Shown here piece after piece: positions 22,801 to 33,120 of a stretch of DNA of 64,000 bases. Within the stretch, counting starts at the first letter, position 1; each line of letters opens with the position of its first letter. Where the stretch lies: positions 18,306,334-18,370,333 of the forward strand of contig NC_034010.1 in NCBI RefSeq assembly GCF_000346465.2, in the 5' to 3' direction. The translations under genes were made by a program, and so were the position numbers. Origin of the DNA: Prunus persica. Lineage: Eukaryota > Streptophyta > Magnoliopsida > Rosales > Rosaceae. The notes beneath the pieces are model-generated. The model was given only the letters and a program-made list of their open reading frames with translations. It was not told the origin of the DNA and did no database searches.

Positions 22801-23733
22801 TGATCTTTTGAAACAAGCAAATATGTGCAGCATGGTTGGCTTTATCGACCCTGCTACGGTTAGTGCCAACTCTGGGACAATAGCTGACAGATCACGACTG
22901 GTAGCAGCTCGACTTCAGAAGACTGATGGTGAACAGATTTTCATGATGCCTTACAATCCAGGGTTAGTCTCCTTAACAGGATTTTGTTTTTATGATTTTC
23001 AATAAATGACAGCGTATAAACTAACCACGTCGGTGTTTTATTTTATTGAGTCGTTTGAAACTACTAACCACGTCGGTAGTTATTTATCGTCGTGATAAAT
23101 ATATAATGTCGTCGATTGCTACTTTATTTCGTCGTGTGAAATATTATAATACGTCGTTTTTGTAAATAACCGTCGTTTTTATATTAATTTTGTGCAGCCG
23201 TCATTGGATCTTGCTGATTGTGAGAGCAAAGAGGGAAACCGTCTATTTTCTGGATCCTCTGCCCGGAAATCGTGTGGTCGATGAAGAGGATCGTGAACAG
23301 TGCTATAAAAATATATAATTCTCACATAGCCAGATCAGGCCGTAAAGCAGTAATTTAGAAAACTCTGTCAGGCACACCAAAGCAACCCAGCAATGTCGAA
23401 TGTGGGTATTATGTGATGCGCTTCATGAGGGACATCATCATGGATCTTTCCTTGGCGTTTGAGAAGAAGGTAAGAAGAAATTACCTTCATACATTTTACG
23501 TCGTTTTTTGTATTATCAACGACGGTCATGTAAAATTACCGTCGTTGAATAGATATACTACGTCGGTTATGAAAAATATCGTCGTCTGTGATTGAATTTC
23601 TTTTTATTTATAAACCCTAATAGTCATTGTTTATGCAGTATGCCAAGGGAAAACAGGAAGCGCCATACCCCCAAGAAGCAATTGATGAAGTCCGGAATGA
23701 ATGGGCAGAGTTTGTTTGCCTTCACCTGGAATA
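19889..23733 (+). pseudogene. CACTA accessory gene: TNPA-like transposase domain plus Ulp1-type protease
   Basis: Coding exons by splice signals and homology: 19889-20693, 21176-21652, 22029-22119, 22353-22575, 22791-22960, about 23198-23469 and 23638-23733. The first exon has a Ser/Lys-rich start and then a plant En/Spm (Ptta-type) domain (YNKRGKGIG, SYIGVLARSRVPL, KKWKDFKSTL). The third is almost all Lys and Glu. The sixth carries Ulp1/C48 protease landmarks: His in HWILL, Asp in FLDPL and Cys in ECGYYVMRFM. Breaks are a frameshift at about 20159, TAG at 20252-20254 and two stops in the protease exon (about 23318 and 23356). Such fusions are common in plant CACTA elements. The substrate of the protease is unknown. 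Confidence 0.8.
20735..23600. repeat. Intronic CGTCG arrays in the CACTA accessory gene
   Basis: The introns at 20694-21175, 21653-22028, 22120-22352, 22576-22790, 22961-23197 and 23470-23637 are largely AT-rich spacer with CGTCG/CGACG words every 20-22 bp. The neighbouring exons lack them. Three introns (20990-21150, 22595-22765 and 23025-23185) are recognisable copies of one array, with the same order of motifs. Confidence 0.75.
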
Positions 23734-25699
23734 GGGGAATTATTGAACACTTGATATTTATGTATAATGTACAAATTTTGTCTATAATATATAATGTAAA
23801 AATTTGTTGAGGTTTTCTTAAATTAAAAAAAAAAACAAACATACAAATTGCGTAACCGACGTGTAATACTTTTCCAACGACCTAATAAAGTCAAAAACCG
23901 TCGTTTTTTGTTGTTTCGTTTTAAACAAATCCGACGTAAAAGGATATTTAGACGACGTTCTTTGAACAATTGAGTCGTTTATGGTTTACAACGTCTTCAA
24001 TTTCTTAAGGGTTCAGGGTAGTACTTTGTAACGACAGCGGTTAAGTCGTGGAATATATATTTTACGTCGGATAGTTAAATATCCGCCATGGTTTCTCATT
24101 TAAACGACGTCATTTTAACAACTTAGTCGTCTATTACAATTTACAACGTCTACAATTTATTAACACCGACGTGGTTTGTTGTTGTGATAAAAATATTTTA
24201 TTATTTTTATATCAAAATATTCAAAATAAATTTAAAATAAATCAGAAAAATGCAAAGTCAACTCCTATGAAGTCATTGATATATTTTCTTCCCCCTAAAC
24301 CTTGAAAAAATTCATTTTGAATAACAAAAATTTAAAATGACCATCCAAAACAAAATAGTTTTGATGAGTCATAAAATCACTTCTAGTTTTATGGTTTAGG
24401 GTTTAGAGTCTAGGGTTTAGAGATTAGGGTTGTTATTTATTGGGGTTTATTTTTAAAGTATAATTTTTGGGTAGTATAGGGTATATATTAGGCTGTAAAA
24501 CCATAAACCCTTTTATAAACTTAAAATTTTAAATTATATAATTTAGTTTTAAGGGTTTAGGGTATTAATTTTTAACGACGGTGGTTGAGTCGTGGAATAC
24601 ATATGTTACGTCGTGCAGTAAAATATCCGACATGGTTTATACTTTAAACGACGTCATTTTAATATGTAAGTCGTCTATTATAATTTACAACGTCTTCAAT
24701 TTCTTAACCCCGACGTGGTTTTTCAGTCGTCTTTATATCAAAATATTCAAAATAAATTTAAAATTAATCCGAAAAATGAAGCGTCAAAATAAACGGCGTT
24801 ACGTTCAGTGTTTCCGTCGTGGAATATTACATTTACGTCGGTTCTTGTAGAACTTTCGCCATGGTTTTTCTTTCGACGTTTTAAAGAGCGCGCTCTCTAA
24901 AAATTTTCGCGCCACCTAAATTTTTAGATTTGGCTCTTATTCTTATACTTCTAACCCTGAACCCTAAAATTTTCAGATTTCGCGCAACATAACATTTCGC
25001 TCTCACTTCTGCTCTAATTAAAAGTTGCACTCTCCAGGCTCCGTCGAATCTGTGAGCTCGTCCAACCTGTAAGTACAAACCCTATCTTCCCCTTGTAAAT
25101 TCATTGAATGATATTAGGTTGTTTTGTTAAAGGGTTTTAGGTATATGCTTTGCGATCTGTTAATAATGTGCTTATAGGTATGGGTTCATGGATTTTCTGT
25201 TTAATGGGTTCATGGATTACATTATCTGTTATGTTGAATTGGGAATGGATTTAATTTTGTCGGATCTTTTAATCACCCTATGTTATGTTGAATTGGGAAT
25301 GGATTTATTGTTTTCATGCTTGGTTTCATGTATATGTTGGTTTCTTGCTTGGTTTCATATATATGTTGTGTTCTTAATGGGTTTTGGGTTCTTGAAAATA
25401 AACTGAGACACGACGCCTTTTTAGGCATACGACGACGATTACACGACGGTTTATGAAAAAACCGTCGTTGTATTACTTATACACGACCATTTTTTCATAA
25501 ACCGTCGTTTGTATTACTTATATTAGACGACGTCTGTTGAAAATCCGTCGTCTATATATGCCAAATACGTCTGTTTTTGTTTAAAATCCGTCGTCTCTGT
25601 TGTGTATTACTTGCTATTAGATCTTTGTATAATCTGCTATAGTGATGGTCATTGCCTGTATTTTCACTTTATTATAGATAATAGGTTATAGTGTCGGAG
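23734..25699. other. CACTA intergenic spacer and leader of the tnp2 gene
   Basis: No coding gene is seen between the two CACTA genes. 23850-24180 and 24570-24870 hold more CGTCG motifs. 24405-24435 has TTTAGGG-type words (telobox-like). 24880-25069 looks like a 5' UTR exon ending at a donor (ACCT/GTAAGT), with the acceptor just before the ATG region at about 25690. Another CGTCG block lies at 25410-25600 inside that leader intron. Confidence 0.5.
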
Positions 25700-28600
25700 A
25701 TGGATAAGTCATGGATGCACTCGGATAGAAGATCGAAGGCATATGAGTTTGGGGTGGAAGCATTTTTGAACTTTGCTGTAGAAAATCTTCTAACTACAAC
25801 ACATATCCGTTGTCCATGTGTTAAATGTGTTAATTTGAAGTTGTTTGGGGTTGGAATTATAAGAGATCACGTATACTTTAATGGAATTGACCAAAGCTAT
25901 AAGAATTGGACATTTCACGGAGAACCTTGGGAAGCAACTACTAATGCTAGTAGAAATGTTGAAGAAGATGATGGCCATAGTAGGTTCAGTTTTGTGTCTG
26001 AAGAAATTGATATGGATGATAATGATTTTGGTGATTTTGGTTCCGATCCGTATGAGTTTGCCAATGTGATTGGGGATGGAGATCAACCAGTGTACCCTGG
26101 TTGTAGAAAGTATACGAAGTTATCGGCATTAGTGAAGTTGTATAATTTGAAGGCAAAACATGGGATGAGTGATGTCTGTTTTACAGAATTATTGATACTT
26201 CAAGGCGATTTGCTTCCAGAAGGAAATACAATACCAACCTCTATGTATGAGGCTAAAAAGACTTTGTGTGCATTGGGGCTGAGTTATGAGAAAATGCACG
26301 CATGCCCCAATGATTGCATCTTGTATAGGAAGGAGTATGAGGATTCAACTAATTGTCCTACTTGTGGTATCTCAAGGTGGAAGGAAGGCAAAGATTCAAT
26401 CTTGAAAGAGGGTGTGCCAGCGAAAGTGGTGTGGTATTTTCCATTCCAGGTTTAAAGATGTTCATCACATGAAACAGCTAAGAGTTGACTGCATGCTGCT
26501 AAGAAAATCAATGCTGNNNNNNNNNNNNNNNNNNNNNNNNNNNNNNNNNNNNNNNNNNNNNNNNNNNNNNNNNNNNNNNNNNNNNNNNNNNNNNNNNNNN
26601 NNNNNNNNNNNNNNNNTGACGGTCAGATGTCTCATCTGCGATTCCCCGTCTGGAAACTTCTTGATGATAAATGGCCTGAGTTTGGTAATGAGCCGAGAAA
26701 CTTGAGATTGGCTCTTTCATCTGATGGATTCAATCCCCACAGTTCTCTAAGTAGCAGATATAGTTGTTGGCCGGTTATCTTAGTTACATATAATCTCCCT
26801 CCATGGCTGTGCATGAAACGAAAGTTCATGATGTTAACCTTATTGATTTCCGGTCCTAAACAACCCGGAAATGATATAGACGTCTACTTGGAGCCTTTGA
26901 TTGATGATTTAAAATCTTTGTGGGATGGGATTAGAGGAGTGTATGATGCACATAATGGAGAATACTTTACACTCAGAGCTGCATTAATGTGGACAATTAA
27001 TGATTTCCCCGCCTATGGAAACTTATCTGGTTGTGTTGTTAAAGGATATAAAGCTTGTCCAATATGCGGCGATGATACACCTAGTCACAGGTTGAAAAAT
27101 GGCCACAAAATTTGTTACATTGGGCATAGAAAATGGTTACCAATCAATCATCCATATAGGAGGCAACGTGCAGCTTTTAGTGGGAAACTTGAATATGGCA
27201 TACCTCCCGAGCCATTAACCGGAGAAGAAGTGCTGCATATGGTTGAAAATGGTGACAGAGTTTGTTGGAAGAAGAAATCAATATTCTTTGATCTCGAGTA
27301 TTGGAAATACCTTCCTGTGAGGCATGCCCTAGATGTTATGCACATTGAGAAGAATGTTTGCGATAGTATCATTGGTACATTGCTGGAGATCCCTGGAAAA
27401 AATAAAGATGGGATTGCTGCTCGATTAGATTTATTGAACATGGGGGTCAAAACTGATTTGCAACCCGAGTATGGAGAAAGACGTACTCGTTTGCCTCCTG
27501 GGCCTTGGAATTTGTCAAGAGCAGAGAAGAGAGAGGTTTGCAATTCTTTCTATGGTATGAAGGTCCCTGAAGGTTATTCTTCAAATATTAAAAATCTTGT
27601 ATCTTTACAAGATTCAAGACTTCTTGGCCTTAAATCACATGATTGTCATACCTTAATGCAACAATTGCTCCCTGTGGCAATTCGTTCTGTTTTGGAGAAG
27701 CCTGCAAGGTATGCAATAACTCGTTTGTGCTTCTTCTTCAATGCTATATGTGTAAAGACTGTTGATGTTTCCAAGCTAGATAAGTTGGAAGAAGATGTAG
27801 TAGTTACTCTGCGTTTGCTTGAGAAGTACTTTCCCCCTTCATTCTTTGATATCATGGTTCATCTAGTAGTACATCTTGTCAGAGAAGTTCGTCTATGTGG
27901 GCCAGTATATTTTAGGTGGATGTATCCGTTTGAAAGATATATGAAAGTGCTGAAGGGGTATGTTCAGAATCTTACTCGTCCCGAAGGTTGCATTGCTGAG
28001 CGGTATATAGCTGAAGAAGCGGTAGAGTTTTGTACTCAGCATTTATCTGATGTTAGTACAGTTGGAGTGCCTTCAAGCCAAAAGATGGGAGTTTCAAAGC
28101 CATTATCAGGTTGCACAGTGAGCGTAGTTGATCAGGACCTGTTGAATCAAGCACATCTATATGTCTTGGAGAATACGGAGGAAGTCCTACCTTATATCGA
28201 GTACGTATGAGTTTTATTCTTTAAGTTTCCGTTTTAAATTATTTCTTATGTTTATCTTATATATTTGGGACCGTAATGCTTGAATTTTTCGTGTCATGTA
28301 GGCAACATATGATCCACATCAAGACTGCTTATCCAAAATTTAGAAAGAGAACAAAGTGGCTGCAGGATAAGCACAATAGCACTTTCATTCAATGGCTACG
28401 CTTCAAGGTATATGTTGTTGAATAACATATTTCTCTTTTAATTTTCTTCTTATTTCTATGTTAGATTGAATTAAGATATGATTAATTTGCAGGTTCAAAG
28501 TGAACTTGAGGAAGACAATCATGGCGTATCAGAAAATTTAAGGTGGCTAGCAGCTGGTCCAAACATGGCAGTGCCATTATATAGGAGCTATCTTATTAAA

Positions 28601-29137
28601 GGTATTAAATTCAATATCAAGGCACAAGATGATGTGCGGACAAATCAAAATAGTGGAGTTTATTTACTTGCACATACCATGCAAGTTGCTAGTGCCAAGG
28701 ATAAAAACCCAATTCTCTCAAATATGGGTTTCTATGGTGTCATTCAAGAAATTTGGGACCTTGACTATCAAAAGTTTACAATCCCAGTCTTTAGGTGTGA
28801 TTGGATAGATAGTTCTGGTCTTGTAGTCGACGAACTTGGATTTACCCTTGTAGATTTGAGTAAAATTGGACATAGGAATGACCAATTTATTTTGGCTTCT
28901 CAAGTCAAACAAATATTTTTTGTTGACGACCCGATGCATCGTGGTTGGTCAGTAGTGTTATCAATGCCTAATAGAGAATATAATGATGTTATTGGTGATG
29001 AAGTCTTAGGTGATGTGATAATTGAGTGTGAGCCATTTACTAGAGGGATGCCAAATGTTGACACATTTGATGAACTGGTGGGTGAGTTAGGTGGTCAAAA
29101 TATTCGAGATGGGTGTGAAGATATATGGATTGAATGA
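25700..29137 (+). pseudogene. CACTA transposase (tnp2 / Transposase_21 family), interrupted by an assembly gap
   Basis: It begins MDKSWMHSDRRSKAYE, the transposase-associated domain (with CPCVKC). The tnp2 core follows: SSDGFNPHSSLSSRYSCWPV, YNLPPWLCMK, GPKQPGNDIDVYLEPLIDDL, KACPICGDDT and HALDVMHIEKNVCD. A DUF4218-type region ends with FERYMKVLKGYV and RPEGCIAERY. Exons are 25700-26454 and onward through the gap to 28200, then 28302-28407, then 28493-29137 (a DUF4216-like C-terminus). Splice phases agree. The frame breaks at about 26443-26456 (TAA just after WYFPFQV), 62 bp before 100 N, so either a real frameshift or poor assembly at the gap is possible. The role is cutting and joining CACTA ends. 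Confidence 0.85.
26517..26616. other. Assembly gap (100 N)
   Basis: Exactly 100 N, a placeholder of unknown true length. It removes part of the tnp2 transposase between the WYFP region and the DGQMSH region. Translations across it are meaningless. Confidence 0.99.
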
Positions 29138-29279
29138 TGCTTATGTAATTGGCAGTGTATGACATTAATTTTGTAATATATTGTAATGTGATTTCTTCAC
29201 TTTCATTATACAGGTTTTGGCCACAAAACAATCAGTGCAAAAAATACTGGTTCCAGATTACATCATTATATTCTGCATA

Positions 29280-30540
29280 AAAAACGACGTCTGTTCAAAT
29301 AAAACACGACGTTATTGTGAACCAGTTATTCAGCATATTTACCGACGTCTTAAAGCAACGTAACAATGAAGAACCACGACGCTACTGTGAAGCAATTATT
29401 CAGGATATCACGTCGGGGAAGGATTAAGAACCGCCATGTAATTCAAAATAACACGACTCCAATCCCATAATACCGACGTCTAAAAAACGAGATATATAAT
29501 CTGAACGTTAAAAAATACGACGTCATCATACATTTTCCACGTCGCAAGTTCTTTTATAAACGAAGAGGAACGAAATGAATTCCGACGGTAATTCATTATA
29601 ACCACCGTCTAATATCAATTAAACGACGTTATTTGTAATACGGCTCTCATCATAATCAACGCCGTCTATATGTTCTGTAATACGGCTCTCATTTATTTGG
29701 AACCGACGTTGTTTAGAAGTTCAACGTCGTCTATATTAATAAGTGCGTCGTGAGTAATGAATACATATAAATACAACGTCGACTATATAAATGCCACCGA
29801 CGTTGTTTCGCATTTCAACGTCAACTATATAAATACATACGTCGTAAATAATGACACTGACAACTATTTTCACGTCATCTTTTTTAGAAAAATCGAAGTG
29901 GAAAATTTATTTCACGACGGTTGTTTGTAAATAAGAGACGTAGTAGATTTCAATAACGTCGTCTTCTTATGTATTTAAAGACGTCATATTTTTTCTTGTC
30001 GTGAAAATTATATTTAACGGCGTAGTGTTTTAGTTGTCGTCGTTGTATGTCTATCTTGCGGCCTTGTTCTTTTAATATGTGTCATATTTTTCCTTTTTAA
30101 CGACGGTGATTTGTTTGTGTTGGTCGTCTATTCTCATCCTCGACTATTTTTTAGAACTTTAGCAGACTAAACACGTCTGTTTTTATTTGTTTTCGACGTT
30201 GTTTTATTTAACAACGTCTAATATTTATCGTCGTTGTTTGTTTCTGAAAATAGGACGTATAAATTTTGTAATACGACTCTCATATATTTGTAACCGACGT
30301 TGTTTCGTTGTTCAACGTCTACTCTATAAATACATACGTCGTAAATAATGACACTGACAACTATTTACACGTCATCTTTTATAGAAAAATCGAAGTGGAA
30401 AATTTATTTTACGACGGCTGTTTTTATATAGGCGACGTAGTAGGTATCAATAACGTCGTCTTCTAATGTATTTAAAGACGTCAAATTTTTTATTGTCGTG
30501 AAAATGATATTTAACGGCGTCTTATTTTAGTCCCGGTATT
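29280..30540. repeat. Right subterminal CGTCG region of CACTA with a 200 bp direct duplication
   Basis: Dense CGTCG/CGACG motifs run to the terminus. 29848-30055 and 30333-30535 are copies of one segment, sharing for example GACACTGACAACTATTT and GAAAAATCGAAGTGG. Between them lies the section that also matches the CACTA end at 1-342. Confidence 0.75.
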
Positions 30541-30570
30541 TTTTGTAGTAGTGTGATTAATAACATGTTG

Positions 30571-30984
30571 GCTTAAATGTCAAAATGGTCCCGGTATTTT
30601 ACCCTATCGGCCAATTTTGGTCATTGTTATCAACTTGATCATTTTAGTCCTTGAGTTTGTATCCATTAGCCAATATAATCCATTCCGTCCAAATTATGTT
30701 AAATTTATAAATAAATAAAAACATTTTAAAAAAAAAATCTGTAATTGATTTTAAAAAAGAATTAAAACCCACACAAACACAACCTCCACTCCAATGTTAT
30801 AGAGTACTGTAACAGATAAAAAATGACACAACCTCCACTCCCATGTTATTAAATACTGTAACATACACAAATAGATTACATTGGCTACCGGATACAAACA
30901 CAAGGACCAAATTGGCCAAATTGATAATACGGGAACAACATTGGCCGATGAAATAAAACACAAGGAGCATTTTGCTATTTAAGC
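30571..30984. mobile_element. 414 bp non-autonomous element with long terminal inverted repeats (MULE-like)
   Basis: The first ~115 bp (GCTTAAATGTCAAAATGG at the start) and the reverse complement of the last ~115 bp (GCTTAAATAGCAAAATGC) align over their full length at about 70% by eye. They include TCGGCCAAT, TTGGTC and TGTATCC. Long TIRs with AAAATGGTCC-type ends are typical of Mutator-like MITEs. No target duplication was found and no protein is encoded. It begins 17 bp after the CACTA terminus. Confidence 0.65.
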
Positions 30985-31059
30985 GGAAGATGTGTTATTG
31001 ATCATAATGACAAATGGTGTTTTCACTTTTCTGCAATTAATTGTTTTAAGTACCTCTGG

Positions 31060-31172
31060 TTTTTTTATACAAGCAATATTCTACTATAATCTAATTTAAA
31101 CTACAGTTTGGGGGATTTGAACTCGAGTACATAGTGGGGAACACATTCGCTCTACCAACTTGGCTAAGCCCG
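31060..31172 (-). mobile_element. tRNA-derived SINE (or tRNA-like fragment)
   Basis: On the minus strand, a polymerase III A box (TAGCCAAGTTGG) and B box (GTTCAAATC) lie about 44 bp apart. A T/A-rich body follows and ends at a short A run. The acceptor arms do not pair, so this is not a tRNA gene. It is a SINE head in intron 1 of TNL-1. Confidence 0.6.
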
Positions 31173-31404
31173 TGTTTGCAATTATCCTACGTCTTTAAGA
31201 GAATATTACTTATTATTTGAGTTGCTTGATATAGATTTGAGTTTATGGTTTCTGTTTATGTTTAGTTAGCTTTTAAAGGCTTATTCAACACCTCATCATT
31301 TAATTGTTTTTTTTTCATTTACTCATCTCTTATTTGTGCCTTATAACTCTCTGATCTTATTTCCATGGTTTGAATTCTCTTTCATTTCGACTGCAATTTT
31401 TTAG

Positions 31405-33031
31405 GTATGAGTCAAAGTTTATCAAGAAAATAGTTAAGGTGATCGGAGACAAACTAAGTCGCACACCCTTAAGTGTTGACCCCAACATAATTGGAATGAA
31501 TTATCGAGCAGAAAATATCAATTTATGGTTACAACATGGATCAACTGACCCTGAGATAGTCGTAATTTATGGGATAAGTGGAATAGGGAAGACAACCATC
31601 GCAAAGTTTGTTTATAATTCAAACTATACAAAATTTGAAGGAAGCAGCTTCATTGAAAACATCAAAGAAATTTCACAGCAACCCAATGGCTTGGTGCAAA
31701 TACAATCACAACTTCTTTCTGAAATTTTGATTGGGAGAAAAGTGAAAATACACTCTGTTAGTAAAGGAATAACTGCGATTGAAGATGCCCTATGGTCTAG
31801 AAGGGTTCTTATTGTTCTTGATGATGTGGATCATATGGACCAATTAGAAGCAGTACTTGGGCTCAAATATCGATTTTGTCCAGGAAGTAAAATCATCATA
31901 ACAACCAAGCGTGCAAAATTGTTAAAAGCTCATCAAGTTACTATGGTGCATGCAGTTGAAACTTTGGATAACAAAGAATCATTGGAGCTCTTAAGTTGGC
32001 ACGCTTTTGGCCAGGACCATCCGCTTGAAGATTACATAGAATATTCCGAAAAGCTAGTGCACCATTGCGGAGGACTTCCGTTAGCTCTTAAAGTTTTAGG
32101 TTCTTCTTTATTGGGGGAAATGATAGATGTATGGAAAAGTGCATTGGACAAGTTAGAAGCTATTCCAAATGGTGAAATCATAAGTAAACTAAGTGTTGAT
32201 GCTCAAAATGGTTAGGCCAAGGTTGAGTCCAACTTAGTGATGAGGTGTGATAGATGATGGATGAAGGTGAGGACCTTCACCAAGTGTGTGAGGATTTGGG
32301 CAAGCGATAAACATATAAAAGACAAGATATACGTGGTTCACCCGAATGATGGGCTACGTCCACGGAGAAGGGTGTTCTCATTATGATAATGTTTGTTTAC
32401 ATTTGTACAAGGGGATTAGACCCAAATATAAAGATAACAAGTGAGAAGCCCAGCCCAGAGATGGATCCAGAAGAGAGAGTCCAAGGCCTAAGGGTCTAGG
32501 TCCAAGACCAGGATCCCCTTCTAAGGAAAGGGCAGTCCTCTTTTATAGGTGAGGGGGAGTCTTCACTTCTTGTAGTTTTTCGATGTGGGACTCCTCTTGC
32601 TTTGCTTAGAGTTGTGATTTGTGGTGATGCTTCTTTGGCTAAGGTGATGACCTCTCAAAGCATGGCACGTGGATGATCTAGCCTAGCTAGTTGCTCGGTC
32701 AGTTACGGTACCAACACTAAGAGTAGGCTACGACTCTTTGCAAGATGATGATGACCGAAGACTTTTCCTCCACATTGCTTGTTTCTTGATCGGAAAGGAC
32801 AAAGATTACATTGTCAAAATACTAGATGGATGTGATTTGTACACAATTGTTGGCATTCAGAATCTCATCGATAGATGTTTAGTGACAATTGATAAATTTG
32901 ACAAAGTGCAGATGCATGACTTGATTCGTGGAATGGGAAGAGAGATTGTTCGTTTAGAATCAAAGGACCCTTGGAAGCGTAGTAGAGTATGGCGTCATAT
33001 GGATTCCTTCAAAATCCTGGTAGAAAAGAAC
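31405..33031 (+). pseudogene. TNL-1 exon 2: NB-ARC domain, split by a solo LTR
   Basis: The exon opens after TTTTTTAG with YESKFIKKIVKVIGDKLSR, in phase with the TIR exon. NB-ARC landmarks in order are P-loop GISGIGKTTIAK, kinase-2 RVLIVLDDVDHMDQ, RNBS-B GSKIIITTKRAKLL, CGGLPLALKVLGSSLL, the RNBS-D motif LFLHIACFLIGKDKDY and the MHD region VQMHDLIRGMGREIV. A solo LTR (32194-32716) with its extra CTAAG interrupts it. Apart from that insertion the frame is intact. The donor is at 33032 (GTAAGA). The P-loop and kinase-2 residues needed for nucleotide binding are present. The gene is nevertheless dead as it stands because of the exon 1 stop and the LTR. Confidence 0.9.
32194..32716. mobile_element. 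Solo LTR, 523 bp, in the TNL-1 NB-ARC exon
   Basis: It begins TGTTGATGCTC, ends GGTACCAACA, and is flanked by a perfect 5 bp duplication, CTAAG (32189-32193 and 32717-32721). No internal region, primer-binding site or second LTR is present, so it is the product of LTR-LTR recombination. Its removal with one CTAAG restores the length seen in the paralogues. The family was not recognised. Confidence 0.9.
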
Positions 33032-33120
33032 GTAAGAAACATGTGCTATATGTAAGCATGTATATATGTTTTTATTTTTGTAAATGTTTTCCAAATGTTT
33101 TCCTCTTTTTCTTTCTATAG

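Larger units (their letters stand above)
17069..30553 (+). mobile_element. Complete CACTA (En/Spm-type) transposon, 13.5 kb
   Basis: The element starts CACTACTACAAAAA and ends with its inverse, TTTTTGTAGTAGTG. It is flanked by a perfect 3 bp duplication, TGA (17066-17068 and 30554-30556). It carries two genes on the plus strand: an accessory TNPA-like gene with a C-terminal Ulp1-type protease domain (19889-23733) and a tnp2 transposase (25700-29137), plus a captured RPN6 fragment. Both genes are broken, so this copy is probably not autonomous, though it could be moved in trans. CGTCG/CGACG motifs fill the subterminal regions and many introns. It lies in intron 1 of TNL-1. A sibling end lies at 1-342. 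Confidence 0.95.

Noticed and set aside
24405..24435. Interstitial telomere sequence (TTTAGGG words)
   Set aside because: Only a few degenerate copies among AT-rich CACTA spacer; too short for a telomere remnant. At most telobox-like promoter words.
17085..30540. CRISPR-like array, because short repeats are spaced evenly
   Set aside because: The repeat is only 5-7 bp, occurs in both orientations, has AT-rich spacers and lies in a plant transposon.
31060..31172. A tRNA gene on the minus strand
   Set aside because: A and B boxes are present, but the acceptor arms do not pair and the sequence runs into an A-rich body; it fits a SINE better.
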